This document shows positions 32,635 to 32,711 of a stretch of 32,711 nucleotides of DNA, piece after piece (position 1 is the stretch's first letter; each line of letters starts with the position of its first letter). Under the pieces are notes generated by a model. It was not told the origin of the DNA and ran no database searches. It saw only the letters and a program-made list of their open reading frames with translations. Source of the DNA: an uncultured Mollicutes bacterium (GTDB taxonomy: Bacteria; Bacillota_I; Bacilli_A; RF39; UBA660); the NCBI GenBank assembly GCA_945969495.1, contig CAMFOH010000010.1, positions 1 to 32,711 on the forward strand, given 5' to 3'. The position numbers were made by a program, and so were the translations under genes.

Positions 32635-32644
32635 ATGTTATAAT
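32616..32644 (+). promoter_or_regulatory. Promoter of the last gene, overlapping the terminator
   Basis: TTGATG (32616-32621), which is the loop of the terminator, is followed by 17 bases and by TATAAT (32639-32644) with TGT in front. Confidence 0.7.
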
Positions 32645-32682
32645 CATCTCGACAACTTACAATATGGAAGTGAGATGAGTTA

Positions 32683-32711
32683 ATGAATATTCACTTTGGA
32701 TTTTCATATAT
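32683..32711 (+). CDS. Start of a gene running off the window
   Basis: ATG 32683 begins MNIHFGFSY and the window ends after nine codons. GGAAGTGAGATGAG before it can serve as ribosome binding site. From memory a membrane protein family in Clostridia starts in the same way, but nine residues cannot settle it. Confidence 0.4.

Noticed and set aside
1..32711. Apparent frequency of ACGT-containing hexamers such as AACGTT and TACGTA
   Set aside because: A rough hand count in polC gave only a slight excess over expectation, and codon context (NNC before G) can explain it; a Markov-model k-mer count would be needed.
1..32711. Reassignment of TGA to tryptophan, as in mycoplasmas
   Set aside because: TGA ends several clear genes at the right place and tryptophans are TGG.

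Overview
The window comes from a very AT-rich, low-GC Gram-positive bacterium of the Bacilli/Firmicutes type. The gene order is the Bacillus one in several places (yqfD-ybeY-dgkA-era-yqzL-recO-glyRS; rpsD divergent from ezrA; rimM-trmD-rplS-lepB). It also carries PolC, EzrA, a tRNA-sensing T-box and Firmicute-type r-protein leaders. TGA is used as a stop (YqzL, VanZ, RimM, YgjP-like and others) and tryptophan is TGG, so the code is standard and not Mycoplasma code 4. The many unrecognised conserved-looking proteins fit a poorly cultured gut lineage such as RF39 or Erysipelotrichia-like Bacilli; this placement is an inference.

Region 1 (1-4837) is a housekeeping run: the tail of yqfD with an in-frame stop, a VanZ-like membrane protein, ybeY, two tandem dgkA paralogs, a terminator, then era, a small mTERF-repeat-like protein, yqzL and recO. 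Region 2 (4821-8813) is a T-box leader controlling an unknown 213-residue protein, single-chain glycyl-tRNA synthetase and a membrane protein of unknown function, followed by a small TTG-start gene. Region 3 (8781-9730) is rpsD on the minus strand with a structured, pseudoknotted leader.

Region 4 (9690-17120) has ezrA in an apparent operon with two secreted or membrane-anchored proteins, one of 1239 residues with an SdrD-B-like domain and a possible sortase signal. A NodB-fold protein that lacks its catalytic residues follows. Region 5 (17130-23897) is polC and two unknown cytosolic genes; the first of these has a promoter that starts transcription inside the 5' arm of polC's terminator. Region 6 (23923-29842) is a YgjP-like metalloprotease, a SpoU methyltransferase, rimM, a trmD with a long C-terminal fusion, an unknown gene, the L19 leader and rplS, lepB and a PF06541-like membrane protein.

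Region 7 (29843-32711) is a broken, accessory zone: a GNAT acetyltransferase remnant with a frameshift, a 48-codon ORF that looks like the cut-off start of rbgA (ylqF), then an ArsR repressor with two large palindromic operators, an ArsP-type permease and a small thioredoxin-like protein. The start of another gene runs off the end. No tRNA, rRNA, CRISPR array or recognisable transposase was seen.
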